DNA of 64,000 bases from Chara braunii (GCA_003427395.1 BFEA01000014.1:77799-141798); one strand, 5' to 3'; positions 24,498 to 35,021 are shown, numbered from the stretch's first letter. Program-made: numbers and translations. Notes: a model not told the origin generated them from the sequence alone.

Positions 24498-24588
24498 GCG
24501 TCTTCACCCGAGTAGAACGCCCAGTCATTAGAGCTGTATTTGAGCAACTTTCAGTCTAGATACAGCGATAATGACCAGGCAAGATTGG
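24498..24588. mobile_element. TA-flanked MITE, copy 1
   Basis: Terminal GCGTCTTCACCCGAGTAGAA, internal core TTTCAGTCTAGATACAGCGA shared with later copies, and a shortened right inverted repeat (GGCAAGATTGG). Flanked by TA at 24496-24497 and 24589-24590. Confidence 0.7.
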
Positions 24589-25059
24589 TAATACCTGCTA
24601 GATTGGCCAAACAAATTACTGCAAATTTGGCCATAAAATAGAACACCCCATCCTGCGGGCCCCTATACTGGGGAGTCATGGTGAGGGTGTGACTAGTTCG
24701 CGCGTTCTCTGTTGGTATTTCACAAGTAATAAGGGAGTTTGCTCTCTGGCAGCATATGTATGAGACGGCACTGATCAGCTAGATATGAGCACAGCATGTC
24801 AAGTTTTGTAATTAAGAAAATTAAAATTAAAAAAAGGGAAAAATAGATAAGATAGTTGGATTTTCATAGTGGAAAACAGAGGGTCCTACATAATCAGCTG
24901 GGCCGTACTCATCAGTATAAGTTATGGGAGGAGGAAACTGAGCGTGAGTTATTGCGGTGTTTTATAAAGGGCCTCCCCTCCTGCAGCCTGTTAAGCATAC
25001 CTCAGGGTTGGCTGAGCTTCACTCCCATCCCATCTCAAGGAACACATGCTTTGAAAAAA

Positions 25060-25170
25060 CAAAAGGACACAGAAACAGGTGAACTGCAAAGAGAAGAAGC
25101 GAACAGAAACAAGGACACAGAAACAGGTGAACTGCAAAGAGAAGAAGCGAACAGAAACAAGGACACAAAC
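25060..25170. repeat. ~48-bp tandem duplication, A-rich
   Basis: The unit GACACAGAAACAGGTGAACT plus the following AGAGAAGAAGCGAACAGAAA occurs twice in succession. Neighbouring DNA to 25470 is A-rich and non-coding. Confidence 0.85.
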
Positions 25171-25582
25171 AGAACGAAGGAACAAAAGTGGAAAACAAAA
25201 ATCGCTGCTGAATACACCCCATGGGTGGCTGGGCTTTAACGCCTATCCCACCCTCAACGACCACAACATTTGAGAAAACAAAAAGAAGGCCAAAAGCACA
25301 CGTAGAATTGCAAAGACAAGGAGAAAACATGAACAAGAACAGAAACAGAACCAAACAACAAAAATCGAAAACAAACAGCCGCTCCCCTCACCGAGCACAA
25401 AATCTGAACTAACAAATCTTTTAAAAAAAATTAAAAAAATAAAACAAAAAACAAAAAAAAAAAACAAAAGAACAGAACCTTGCGGGTTCAAAATCCAAAC
25501 CTTCCAAAAAACAACGAGAAGGGCAAAAGCACCTTTTTGTTTTTGAAAGAAACAAAAAGAAGAGCAGAAGCAAACGAGTAAA

Positions 25583-25775
25583 GGATTGCAACCAGTTGGT
25601 ACACCCCTTGAACTGTTGAAATGCAGACCTTAGTTCGAATTCCACTGAAAGCAGATGAGTAAAATACTGTATTACATACAATTCTGAATTACCCAGGGCC
25701 GGTCAGTTCGATAATGATAGATCATATCATGGCCATTGCCTTTTTCAAATAAAAAGAAAGAAAGAAAAAAAAGGA
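25583..25775 (+). repeat. tRNA-derived SINE, copy 1
   Basis: tRNA-like head with an A-box remnant (CAACCAGTTGGTACAC) and B-box TTAGTTCGAATTCC. The body GAATTACCCAGGGCCGGTCA, GTTCGATAATGATA is shared with the 28.6-kb copy. It ends CCTTTTTCAAATAAAAAG and an A/G-rich tail. No clear target-site duplication found. Confidence 0.7.
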
Positions 25776-25979
25776 AACAGAACCAAAGAACAAATGTATA
25801 CCACACATAACATCGGCCTTCCTATTGGTTATTCAGAAGCGCAGCGGTTTACTCACCTGTTCCTCCCCATCCTATCCCATCCGTCCGCCCAGCAATCATC
25901 CCTCGCCCAGCCCTACCGGAGCCAGCAACCATGCTCATCGCTTCAGCTTCTGTGCTTTGGCCACTTCGAGCCGCCCTGC

Positions 25980-26320
25980 GGAAAAGTCCTGGGTCTTCAA
26001 GCGACCACCTCTCCTCAAGGCTTCAAGACTGAGCACAAATCAAAAGAGCACAGCATAGTTCGAATATGAGGCTATCGAGCACATCAATTGACAAGACCTT
26101 ATCCACATCCCGGGTCTTCAAGCGACCACCTCTCCTCAAGGCTTCAAGACTGAGCAACAAATCAAAACAGCACACAGCATACTTCGAATCTGAGGCTATT
26201 GACCACATCAAGACCTTATCCGAACTACTGAGCTTGTCAAATTGTCAATCACTCGAGTAATACGTCGAGCCTTGTCAATCACCGAACTACTGAGCTTGTC
26301 AAATTGTCAATCACTTACAC
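25980..26320. repeat. ~122-bp tandem repeat and local duplications
   Basis: GGTCTTCAAGCGACCACCTC and the following CTCAAGGCTTCAAGACTGAG occur at about 25988 and 26111; GAACTACTGAGCTTGTCAAA occurs at about 26221 and 26283. Confidence 0.85.
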
Positions 26321-26644
26321 AGCATGTAATACGTCGTTAGAACTTCTCGAGTATTTTTTTCAAAAGAAGTTAGCCACAAAGAGACTATCGATTTGTTCAG
26401 TGATTGTTCTTTGGTTGTGCGATTGCGGAAGGCAAATTTGGATCAATTGATTTCAACAACCGATTTGTTCATATTTCAGAATTTGAGAATCCAATAGAAG
26501 TTAGCCACTTGACTATTGATTCGTTCATATTTCAGAATTTGAGAATTCCGAATTCGATCTAAATAACCTAATAGATGACAACAGGGCTGAGCTACTCAGT
26601 ATCCAATTGATAACCTTATAGATCACAACATAGCTGAGCACTTC

Positions 26645-26732
26645 GGAACAACAATAGACAATAGAAGATTAGCATGGCCGCTGCTGCGCAAGCATGACAT
26701 GCATACGTCGAGAAATGGTCCAAAAAAAAAAA
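26645..26732 (+). pseudogene. U6 snRNA retrocopy 3 (5'-truncated, poly(A))
   Basis: Begins around GGAACAACAATAGACA, contains AGAAGATTAGCATGGCC, a GCTGCTGCGCAAGCATGACA variant, and GTCGAGAAATGGTCC running into 11 A. The 5' stem and the ACAGAGA box are degraded. Confidence 0.75.
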
Positions 26733-27131
26733 CGAAGGAGAAAGAGGGGGGGGAACCAAACAATAGACAGAAGAAGTTATAGAACACAGGGATTCACCGC
26801 ACAGCTGAACTCGTACGTACACAGGGATGCCAATCGATCACAGAGCATAGAAAAAAACCGTCAGGGACTCAATAAGTAGAGCACAGTTGAAACATTTGGG
26901 GGTGGGGTGCACAGAATGCCCATGCGGCTAGTGCCACAAGGGTTAGGCTGACCCCCCTCCTCCTCTCTTCTTTTCTCCCCCATTGCCTCGGTACAAGCAT
27001 GCTTGCCGGGGAGAAGTAACCAGACTGCAGCCCCCCAGAATAGACGGGGCTTGTGTGTGTTTAAAATACATAATGATAATCAAATTAAAAAAAGATACAT
27101 TCCTTATGGTACACCCCAAACTACCCTTCAA

Positions 27132-27306
27132 ACCAATGAGCCTAGCTCAGTTGGTATACACCTGGACTATTGAAATACAGACCTGCTGAGTTCAGATCCT
27201 GCCGGACCTTGATGAAATGTATAAATCATTCTCTGAGTTACCTCAATCACTGTCCGATCAATGAAGATATCTTAAGCGCGTCGCCTTTTTTAAAAAAGAA
27301 AAAAAG
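27132..27306 (+). repeat. tRNA-derived SINE, copy 2, with 10-bp TSD
   Basis: Head: A-box CCTAGCTCAGTTGGTATACA, then TATTGAAATACAGACC, B-box GAGTTCAGATCC. Body ends GATATCTTAAGCGCGTCGCC and an A-rich tail. Flanked by exact 10-bp duplications TACCCTTCAA at 27122-27131 and 27307-27316. Confidence 0.85.
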
Positions 27307-27661
27307 TACCCTTCAATATCCGTTCCCAGTTAAACACCAACCCCCTACTTCCCTAAGCCATAGGGAGATATAATTAGCCCGTACTTCCCTAAACCCTTTA
27401 AAACCACGCCCTCCCCATCCTCTCTCCCGGCGCCATTTTCAGCATTGAAACGTACTGACCGTTGTTCCTTGCAGCGGGCGCTGTTATTGATACATTATAA
27501 GTTGATGTCCACCAAGAATTTGACTTCCTGGCTGCGCCACGTCCATGCGAATGAGTACAGAGAAGGGGAGACCGCCCCGGTTTTCTCTCTCTCCTCCCTC
27601 GAGCACTTTCAGACCTAGCCCACACTAACGCGATTATTCAAGCATTCGACTTCATACCATC

Positions 27662-27815
27662 GCGGCCCTCCATAGCTGCGCACTGCCGAGAACAACAACC
27701 TTGGACCCTCCATAGCCATTGGACCCTCCATAGCCCTTGGACCCTCCATACCCCTTGGACCCTCCATACCCCTTGGACCCTCCATAGCCGCGCACTGCCG
27801 AGAAGAACAACCTTG
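27662..27815. repeat. 18-bp minisatellite (TTGGACCCTCCATAGCCC)
   Basis: About five 18-bp units flanked by two copies of a longer CCATAGC-GCGCACTGCCGAGAA-AACAACCTT segment. No reading frame of note. Confidence 0.9.
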
Positions 27816-27829
27816 AAAGCTCATCCCTC

Positions 27830-28600
27830 GTACATCCCTCCCTACTAACAGAGTAGCTAGGCCATAAGATCGGTCTCTTCATCTGGCGCTTTTCATGGGC
27901 AGAATGCTGATGGTAATCTGCAATCTCCACTGCATGATGGCATGGCAATGAAACTGACCCGCCGACGATGTTCCATAGATCGATCTATCATGATGACAGC
28001 CGACAATTTTAATACCTCTTACACTTCCTTGACTGACTTGTAGTGCTAACAACTGCGCCTCCTACACTTATACCTGTAACCAGGTCATATCACCACATGA
28101 ATCACTTCCACAACCATCATGTTTCATAAGCAGAATGCACTGACAATCTGCAATATCAGCACCATGTCTACGACTCTCTTCATCTGCCACTTGTCATGAG
28201 CAGATTTGACGATAGCAAACAACGCATGGCAATCAAGTTATATTCACAATAATGTTCATTAGCTCTTTCACGATGTCAAAGGTCTCCCACACATCAACAT
28301 TCTACAACGCTCTCCAATCCACCACGACGCCCAGCAACGTTGCCCGCAAGCAACAGCACTGCCACAACAGCATTTCTACTGTGTTGAGATCACTTCATAA
28401 CATGGTCGACTGCATTGCCATTGATTTTTTCATCGCATTTTCTCAATGTCCAGCTTTGGACATGAAAATACTCAATGGCAATGCCGACATCACGTCAACG
28501 GTAAGGCCGTTATCTTTTTTACGTGCAGCGCCCTCCTTCCTACTTAAACGACATGTTCTCACATCTCCCTCGGTAGATCATTGCAACGGCTGCCTTCAAG
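27830..28600. other. intergenic, nothing recognised
   Basis: No recognisable coding segment, RNA gene or clear repeat; short open frames here have no family signature. Confidence 0.5.
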
Positions 28601-28613
28601 ATTAAAGGCTCGT

Positions 28614-28866
28614 GCACCAGTGAGCTTGGCTCAGTCGATACACTAGAATTCTGTTGAAATCCAGTGGAACCAGACGAGCGACATACACTAGAATTCTGTT
28701 GAAATGCAGACGAGTGACATACACTAGAATTCTGTTGAAATCCAGTGGAAGCAGACGAGCGACATATACTAGAATTGTGAATTACCTAGGGCCGGTCAGT
28801 TCGATGATGATATCTCAAGGACGTCGCCCTTGTCAAAAAAGAAGGAAAAAAGGAGGGAAAAAAAAA
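28614..28866 (+). repeat. tRNA-derived SINE, copy 3, with 14-bp TSD
   Basis: Same family as the 25.6 and 27.1 kb copies: head GAGCTTGGCTCAGTCGATAC, body GAATTACCTAGGGCCGGTCA, GATATCTCAAGGACGTCGCC, A-rich tail. The head-body part is expanded by three tandem copies of ACACTAGAATTCTGTTGAAA with variant extensions. Flanks GATTAAAGGCTCGT (28600-28613) and GATGAAAGGCTCGT (28867-28880) match at 13 of 14 bases. Confidence 0.85.
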
Positions 28867-29518
28867 GATGAAAGGCTCGTTCTCACGAACAAGCTCTGTA
28901 AACCAATACCCCACAACGCCTTCCTCTGCCGTTGGCGATCTGAGTCGCGGCCCAGCTACGATGGCTGCAACAGAGGATGAACAAAGGCTGAAGGAGATCA
29001 TAACAAAGGATGAAGAAGATGAAAGCAGTGGATGAAAAAAAACAAAGCAGAGAGAGACACAGAGAGAGCGAAAGAAATGAAAACAGAGGATAAACAGATT
29101 AGAATAGACAGAGTGAAAAAAAGCGATGATTACAAGGAGTAAAAGAGAGAATATGATAATCGATCCCTCACTTTCCTCCGCCATAGGAACTCTCCACCAA
29201 CATCAGCTTCCACCTCACATCACCATGCCATGTGAATTATTTTCCCTCGTTTCAAATTGCACAGGACAACAAAACCACTCGGCGGAAGACAATGTCACAA
29301 AATAACAAAGAACGGTCGAAAAAAAAGAGATCGACTCCACCCTTGTGTCCATCTTCTTCTCTGCCTCTGCGGTCCTTTCCTCCGCTCTCTTCGCCCTAAC
29401 TCCACGCTGTGCCATACCATTGTAAGGCACACTGGTCCTCTGCCTGGCACATGACCATCCTCCTGACGTCCATGTGACCCCAACAGCCAGCTGACATGAA
29501 CGCTAGCTTCGCCTTCAT

Positions 29519-29568
29519 GGCCGAGCCAACCTTTTTTTTTTTTTTTTTTTTTTTTGGCCGCGCCAACC
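29519..29568. mobile_element. poly(T)-only insertion with 13-bp duplication
   Basis: 24 T (29532-29555) between GGCCGAGCCAACC (29519-29531) and GGCCGCGCCAACC (29556-29568), 12 of 13 identical. Nothing but T lies between the duplications. Confidence 0.8.
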
Positions 29569-29644
29569 TTCTCCCTACGGCCCAGCGAAAAGCTACATGT
29601 CGCGTGATTGCACTGATACATCTACAAACTGCATACTCACATTA

Positions 29645-29748
29645 CTATCTACACCCGACTACAACGCCCGGTCATTATGGCTGTATTTGGGCACTTTCCA
29701 GTCCAGATGCAGCGATCATGACTGGGCGTTCTATTCGGGTGAAGACGG
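29645..29748. mobile_element. TA-flanked MITE, copy 2
   Basis: 104 bp. The right end, read inversely, is CCGTCTTCACCCGAATAGAA; the left end is its diverged partner (CTATCTACACCCGACTACAA). The core has TTTCCAGTCCAGATGCAGCG. Flanked by TA at 29643-29644 and 29749-29750. Confidence 0.75.
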
Positions 29749-29983
29749 TAGGAGTTTTAACGGCAAGAGACATCCGGGAGCAAGGTCCCACTAGAGCACG
29801 GGTTTCGATTAACGCGCCCGAATCTGGATGTGTCTCACGCAGACATGCAGAAAAGCAGATCCATCGCATTCTTTTGCACCTTTCCCACAAACACGTCCAC
29901 ATTCAGTCTTAATAAAACCCCCTCTGCTGGTGGGACCTGGCCCCAGGAGAGTCCTTGAATTCAGTACAAGGAGTGCTAGAGTG

Positions 29984-29995
29984 CTGTGGCCCGTG

Positions 29996-30033
<38 letters not shown>

Positions 30034-30046
30034 CTGTGGCCCGTTC
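29984..30046. mobile_element. poly(T)-only insertion with 13-bp duplication
   Basis: 37 T (29997-30033) between CTGTGGCCCGTGC (29984-29996) and CTGTGGCCCGTTC (30034-30046), 12 of 13 identical. Confidence 0.82.
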
Positions 30047-30289
30047 TAACTCACGTAGAATATACAATACAAAAACAGTTTGATCAACGGGACACGCGCG
30101 AGAATCGGGACACGTAGAACTATCACTTCTACTGCCAGAGTCACGTAGTCTCTGCGCGAGGATCGGGACACGCGACTCCCCTCTCTCATAAGCTAGAGAC
30201 AGAAAACGTAGCTCACGGGATTCACGGTCACTGACCGCTGCAGTTCACGGCCTACCAGTACGCGAAAGTCGGAAGCATATGGCGCCGTA

Positions 30290-30292
<3 letters not shown>

Positions 30293-30380
<88 letters not shown>
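30293..30380. repeat. (CT)n microsatellite
   Basis: About 43 uninterrupted CT units. Confidence 0.97.
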
Positions 30381-30383
<3 letters not shown>

Positions 30384-31720
30384 GCTAGCTCCTGAAGAGT
30401 ACGTTCACGGTCGGACTTTCCGTCTCACGCCATCCTTCCAAACGCCAAACTGCAAGATAAGGCTGCTCAATCAACGGGCGGTAAACAGTGCAGGGCTGGG
30501 GCAGCATGCAACATCACATTTCAAAACGAAGATAGGAACGAGAACGAGCGGGCCCAGGAAGGCGGCCTCACGAAGCGCAGCACCAAGCGACCCGAAGATT
30601 GTTCGCACAGCACATGACTCTACATTCTTCTTGCCTAATCGATGTGGTCCGGTCTGTAAAATTGTGCCAGACCTGCCTGAAGTCGTCATCCTGCTCTTCA
30701 CTTTCCACGAGGGACAGAGAGCCCGACCAGAACGATGAGGCGATGATCGACCTGGCAGATCTGGGCGTCGAAAATAAAAAAATTAAGCTCCTATCCATAA
30801 CTGTCGGTCGGGATGTTGCTGATACCGTAACAACGGACACAACATAAGGAGGAGCTAGGACTCACCATACACAGGACAATGAAGAGCACCAACCAGAGGG
30901 TTGTTAGAACCATACCAACACCCGTTTCCGCGTGCTATGATGGAGATGAGAAAGTGAGCGGGATGAAGAGGAGAGAGAGAGAGAGAGAGGCAGAGGGAGA
31001 TCTGAGCTTTACCGTCTCCAACACACAGGCACGAGGGAACAGAAAGTCGCGTTCCATCTGGTCTAGAGAAAAGACGACTACGGAAGAACAAACACCAGCA
31101 GAAGAAGGCGGATGAAGAGAGGAGAGAGAGAGAGAGAGAGGCAGAGGGAGATAAGATGGAGGATCAGAGGGGAACAACGGAAAGACAAGGAGGAAAAAGT
31201 CGGAGAGAGCAAGCAAAGAGGAGGTAAGACTAACAAACGGGGAAAAAATAGGGGAGGAAAGAAAAGAGCGGGATTTCTCCAAATGCGGCAATAACGAGAG
31301 CAGGAGGGAGGAGCACGAAGGAAGGAAGAATGGAGTAAGAGGGACGGAACGAGGACGAAGGAGGAGACGAGTAGTAGGAAAAGGAAGAGGGAGGGAAAGA
31401 AAAGGTAAACAAACAAGAGAGCGGACTTCTGGAGAAGCGAGGCGGCGCAATTGGAGACATCAGGGAAAACTAGATGGAAAAGTGATGGGCGCAGGCCATC
31501 ACAGATGGAAAACTGGAGGAGGAGGAGGAGGGGGAGAGCGGAAAGGTGATGAATACTTAGCGATGGCAAGGAGGAGGAGGAGAGCGCGCAGGCAATCACA
31601 GATGACGGGCATTTTGAAATAATCGCGGTGGAGAAATTTGTTTCCCTGGCTCATGGGCGCGCTACGGAGAGGAGGGGGAGAGTAAGTCAGAGGTAGAGGT
31701 AGGAAGAGAACGAGCCGGAG
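30381..31720. other. purine-rich intergenic DNA, no gene recognised
   Basis: From about 30970 the plus strand is strongly GA-rich (GAGAGAGAG, GGAGGAGGAG tracts). This produces long, low-complexity Ser/Leu/Pro open frames on the minus strand that I do not regard as genes. Confidence 0.6.
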
Positions 31721-31910
31721 GAAAGAAGCGGGAAGAGGAAGAGGGAACAAAACGGCATGCAGACGGGAGATGAGGTACGGAAGGGAGGCAGATCGCGTCT
31801 ATACGACCTGAGTCAATGAGCTTTATTACAACAGAGAGATGGACAAAGATCAGCAGCAGAGTAGAAGAAGAAGAACGATTAAGAGAAAAATGACGGCTGC
31901 TAATGTGGTC

Positions 31911-31970
31911 GATGGAGTGGTTTCGTGTTTTTTTTTTGTTTCTTTTTTTTTTTGATGGGGCGGTTTCGTG
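31911..31970. mobile_element. poly(T)-tract insertion with 17-bp duplication
   Basis: A T-rich tract (31928-31953, two T runs split by GTTTC) lies between GATGGAGTGGTTTCGTG (31911-31927) and GATGGGGCGGTTTCGTG (31954-31970), 15 of 17 identical. The duplicated copy is at 32341-32393. Confidence 0.72.
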
Positions 31971-32022
31971 TGTGAAAGGAACGCCGAGAGCGAAATGCTG
32001 ACAATATCGTTCGGCCAAGCTA

Positions 32023-32122
32023 CCGCCTTCCACCGGATAGAACGTTTGGTCGTTATTGCCGTATTTGGGCCAACTTTCAGTCTAGATACAGCGATGCTAA
32101 CCTTAACGCGTGGGAAAGACAG
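32023..32122. mobile_element. TA-flanked MITE, copy 3
   Basis: 100 bp, starting CCGCCTTCCACCGGATAGAA, core TTTCAGTCTAGATACAGCGA, ending GGGAAAGACAG; TA at 32021-32022 and 32123-32124. Confidence 0.75.
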
Positions 32123-32445
32123 TAGATCGTAGGCAAAAAATGAAACGGAGGAAAGAAGCGGGAAGAGGAAGAGGGAACAAAACGGCATGCAGACGGGAGA
32201 TGAGATACGGAAGGGAGGCAGATCGCGTCTATACGACCTGAGTCAATGAGCTTTATTACAAAAGAGTGATGGACAAAGATCAGCAGCAGAGTAGGAGAAG
32301 AAGGACGATTAAGAGAAAAATGACGGCTGCTAATGTGGTCGATGGGGTGGTTTCGTTTTTTTTTTGTTTTTTTTTTGATGGGGCAGTTTCGTGTGTGAAA
32401 GGAACGCCGAGAGCGAAACGCTGTCAATATCGTTCGGCCAAGCTA

Positions 32446-32545
32446 CCGCCTTCCCCCGGATAGAACGTTTGGTCGTTATTGCCGTATTTGGGCCAACTTT
32501 CAGTCTAGATACAGCGATGCTAACCTTAACGCGTGGGAAAGACGG
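32446..32545. mobile_element. TA-flanked MITE, copy 4
   Basis: 100 bp, the tandem-duplicate partner of copy 3: starts CCGCCTTCCCCCGGATAGAA, ends GGGAAAGACGG; TA at 32444-32445 and 32546-32547. Confidence 0.78.
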
Positions 32546-32673
32546 TAGATGGTAGGCAAAAAATGAAACGGAGAAGGACGGACAATTCCACAAGAGTTGC
32601 GCAAAGAATCAACGAGGAGGGGACGACGAGGAGGACGAAATTGCTGTCATCGTGATGATAGGAAGACGCGGCT

Positions 32674-32918
32674 GACATCCGTCAAAATTGGAGCGATACA
32701 CAGGAGATTTACAGTCTTCCCCCGAATAGAACGTACGATCATTCTTGCTGTACTGGATACTGACGAAGGATGAATAGTACTGAATAGTACTGAATAGTAC
32801 TGAATAGTACTTTCAGTCTAGATACAGGGATATTGACGATACGTTCCATTCGGGGCAAGACTGGTAGCATGGCCCCTGCGTAAGGATGACGCGCCAAAAT
32901 CGAGAACTGGTCCAAATT
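32674..32918 (+). pseudogene. U6 snRNA retrocopy 4, split by a MITE
   Basis: Left part 32674-32711 (GACATCCGTCAAAATTGGAG to GAGATTTA); right part 32867-32918 (GCATGGCCCCTGCG to ACTGGTCCAAATTCTT). The break is at the GATTA|GCATGG site of U6. Removing the inserted 153 bp and one TA restores a continuous U6-like sequence. Confidence 0.85.
32712..32864. mobile_element. TA-flanked MITE, copy 5, inside U6 copy
   Basis: Starts CAGTCTTCCCCCGAATAGAA and ends with the inverse GGGGCAAGACTGG. It has the family core TTTCAGTCTAGATACAGGGA, plus four to five ATAGTACTGA units inserted in the middle. TA at 32710-32711 and 32865-32866. Confidence 0.85.
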
Positions 32919-33143
32919 CTTCACCAAAAGAAAAAGAACACCAAAAAGAAAACGAACAGGGGATAATAGTCGGCCTACATTCATGGGCTATCGAGCAAAC
33001 GCTATATGAAAATATTGCCTCAATGTAAAAACGTATACATAAACATAAAGAAAACAAGAAAAATGAAATCATTTATATATATACATAAATAAAAATTGTC
33101 GTAGAGAACTGTCAGATGAGCCTTTGGGCAGAAAGGGAGAGAA

Positions 33144-33302
33144 GTCGTCCGAGACATCCTTTAAAATTGGACGATACCCAAAAAAAAAAAAAAAAAAAAA
33201 AAGGACGATACAGAGAAGATTAGAATGGCCCCCGCGCAAGGGTGACACGCATAAATCAAGAAAATGGTCAAATTTTCAAAAGAAAAATACGTAAAGCAAA
33301 AA
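33144..33302 (+). pseudogene. U6 snRNA retrocopy 5, interrupted by poly(A)
   Basis: U6 from GTCGTCCGAGACATCC to GGTCAAATTTT (33276), then an A-rich tail. AAAGGGAGA occurs before it (33132-33140) and after the tail (33303-33311), a possible target duplication. Inside it, CC plus 23 A (33178-33202) lies between two exact copies of GGACGATAC (33169-33177 and 33203-33211). Confidence 0.82.
33169..33211 (+). mobile_element. poly(A)-only insertion with 9-bp duplication, inside U6
   Basis: Because the U6 sequence is known, the empty target site is known: one GGACGATAC followed by AGAG. Here that 9-mer is exactly duplicated around CC and 23 A. Confidence 0.85.
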
Positions 33303-34106
33303 AAAGGGAGAAAAGGACGAGGGCTGTAACAGGCTGTGACGTCGGCTGCGTCGATCACGTAGAATCCTAGTCGTTCCTTGCTCTCTGGAAGAAAGCGGAA
33401 TGGTAAGACCAAACGAACACAGGTGATGAAGACGGTGGAGGAAGGAAAAAGGAGGAGAAGAAGAGAAGAAGCGACAAGAGGGAAGGAGAGCCGAGAGGAG
33501 GCGATTACAGTATTTCCTGTATTGGCAAGCAGCGGATAATACTGTGCACATATAACAGCACAGGGAGAGAAGGAAGGGATACGTAGGAGAGAAGGAGCGA
33601 GGAAATAGAGAGGCAGAGGAGAAAAGGAGGAGAGGGAGGACGACAAAAGGAGAGGGACATGGACAGGAAGGGAGGGAAGACCAAATAGAGGGAGGAGATG
33701 AATTACTATTGTAAGGTAAGAACCCAAAGATGACACACACACGTAAGATCATCGAGATAAATTGTAGACAAAGAACAAGAAGAGCGACAAGATTTGAAAA
33801 AGAAGGAGAGAAGAGGAAGAGCTACTCATTACTGTGTCTTCAACGCGCACAAGGAGCCCTCATCTCTTTCTTCTGAACTCGGCCTCGATAGTCCTCTTGC
33901 GCTGCTGACATTACTCCATCGCGTTGCGATCTGGTCCACCCTAAATGCGCCGGTTAGTTGGGGAGTAATCCTCTCCGCTCACAATCCGCCTACGCGGCTT
34001 CCATCCACCCTAAATGCTTCTTGAACTCGATTTCGCGGCTAACATCCGCCTACGCGGCTCCTTTCTTGTCAGGCATGTTACGCCACGGGCCCGTCTCGAC
34101 TCCCTA

Positions 34107-34212
34107 CCGTCTTCCCCCGAACACAAAGCACCCTGGTAATGCATGTATACAAGCTATCCTTCGGGTCCGGTGCAGCCAACATGACGGTGCGTTGTGTCCC
34201 GGAGGAAGACGG
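34107..34212. mobile_element. TA-flanked MITE, copy 6 (different interior)
   Basis: 106 bp. Ends CCGTCTTCCCCCGAACACAA and, inverted, CCGTCTTCCTCCGGGACACA; TA at 34105-34106 and 34213-34214. The interior lacks the TTTCAGTCTAGATACAG core, so it is a related but distinct subfamily. Confidence 0.75.
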
Positions 34213-34634
34213 TAGGTGTCGTCGTTACATAGCGACGGATTGAGAGAGGGACGGGGGAAGGTGGCGTCAAAGCGGGACAGGAATAAACAGGGGAAAAAGA
34301 GGGAGAGAGAGAGACAGGAAAGAAAGGGAGAGTGAGGGCGAGAGGAGAGGAGAGAGATAGAAAGAGAGATAGAGAGTGGAGGGGAGGAGGCGGAAGGTCA
34401 GTGAACGGAAGAGGAGTACGGGAGAAAGAGGGAGAGAGAGAGAGAGAGGGAGACACTGGAAAGGAAGGACGAGAAAGGGCGAGAGAAGGGGAAAGAGAGG
34501 GATAAGAAGGGAGGGAGGAGAGAGCATAGAAGGAGCCACGACATTGGCCAAGAAGACGACAACACCGAGTCGTTTAGGGAGAAGAGGAAGGAGGAGAGCG
34601 ACGCCGTGACTACTTACCCGCCATCGTCGTGATG

Positions 34635-34755
34635 AGCGCCCTTTCGCCCGTAGACAACAGCCGAAATGCATACCCCGCCCTTTCGCCCGTAGACAACAGC
34701 TGGAACGCATACGCGCGCCCTTTCGCCCGTAGGCAACAGCCGAAACACATACGGC
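34635..34755. repeat. 40-bp tandem repeat, three units
   Basis: Three 40-bp units starting GCGCCCTTTCGCCCGTAG followed by CAACAGC-GAA-CATAC. Confidence 0.92.
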
Positions 34756-35021
34756 GGGCTACAGTCAGTATCAGTAGATGCAGCGACAAGGCGACAAGGC
34801 GCCAAGGCGCCAAGCCACATTCGAATTCGAATACTCCGAAACTCGCGCGCCCTGAAAACAAACTACCGACACCGAAAAAAAACAAATAATATGTAATATA
34901 ACAAGCAAAAAAAAACAAAAAGTGAGAGAAAAAGAAACGGACCAACAACGCCTGCTGCTCTACCAACGGGCCTACCGCCGGTAGCTTTGTTGGCACAACC
35001 AAATGAAGTGCTGAGTTCGAG

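Larger units (their letters stand above)
31723..32566. repeat. 429-bp tandem duplication
   Basis: Two successive copies (from about 31723 and 32152) starting GAAAGAAGCGGGAAGAGGAA, differing at only a few percent of positions. Each contains one poly(T)-tract insertion and one MITE, so both insertions predate the duplication. Confidence 0.92.

Noticed and set aside
30935-31599. Long Ser/Leu/Pro frames on the minus strand
   Set aside because: Produced by GA-rich low-complexity DNA.
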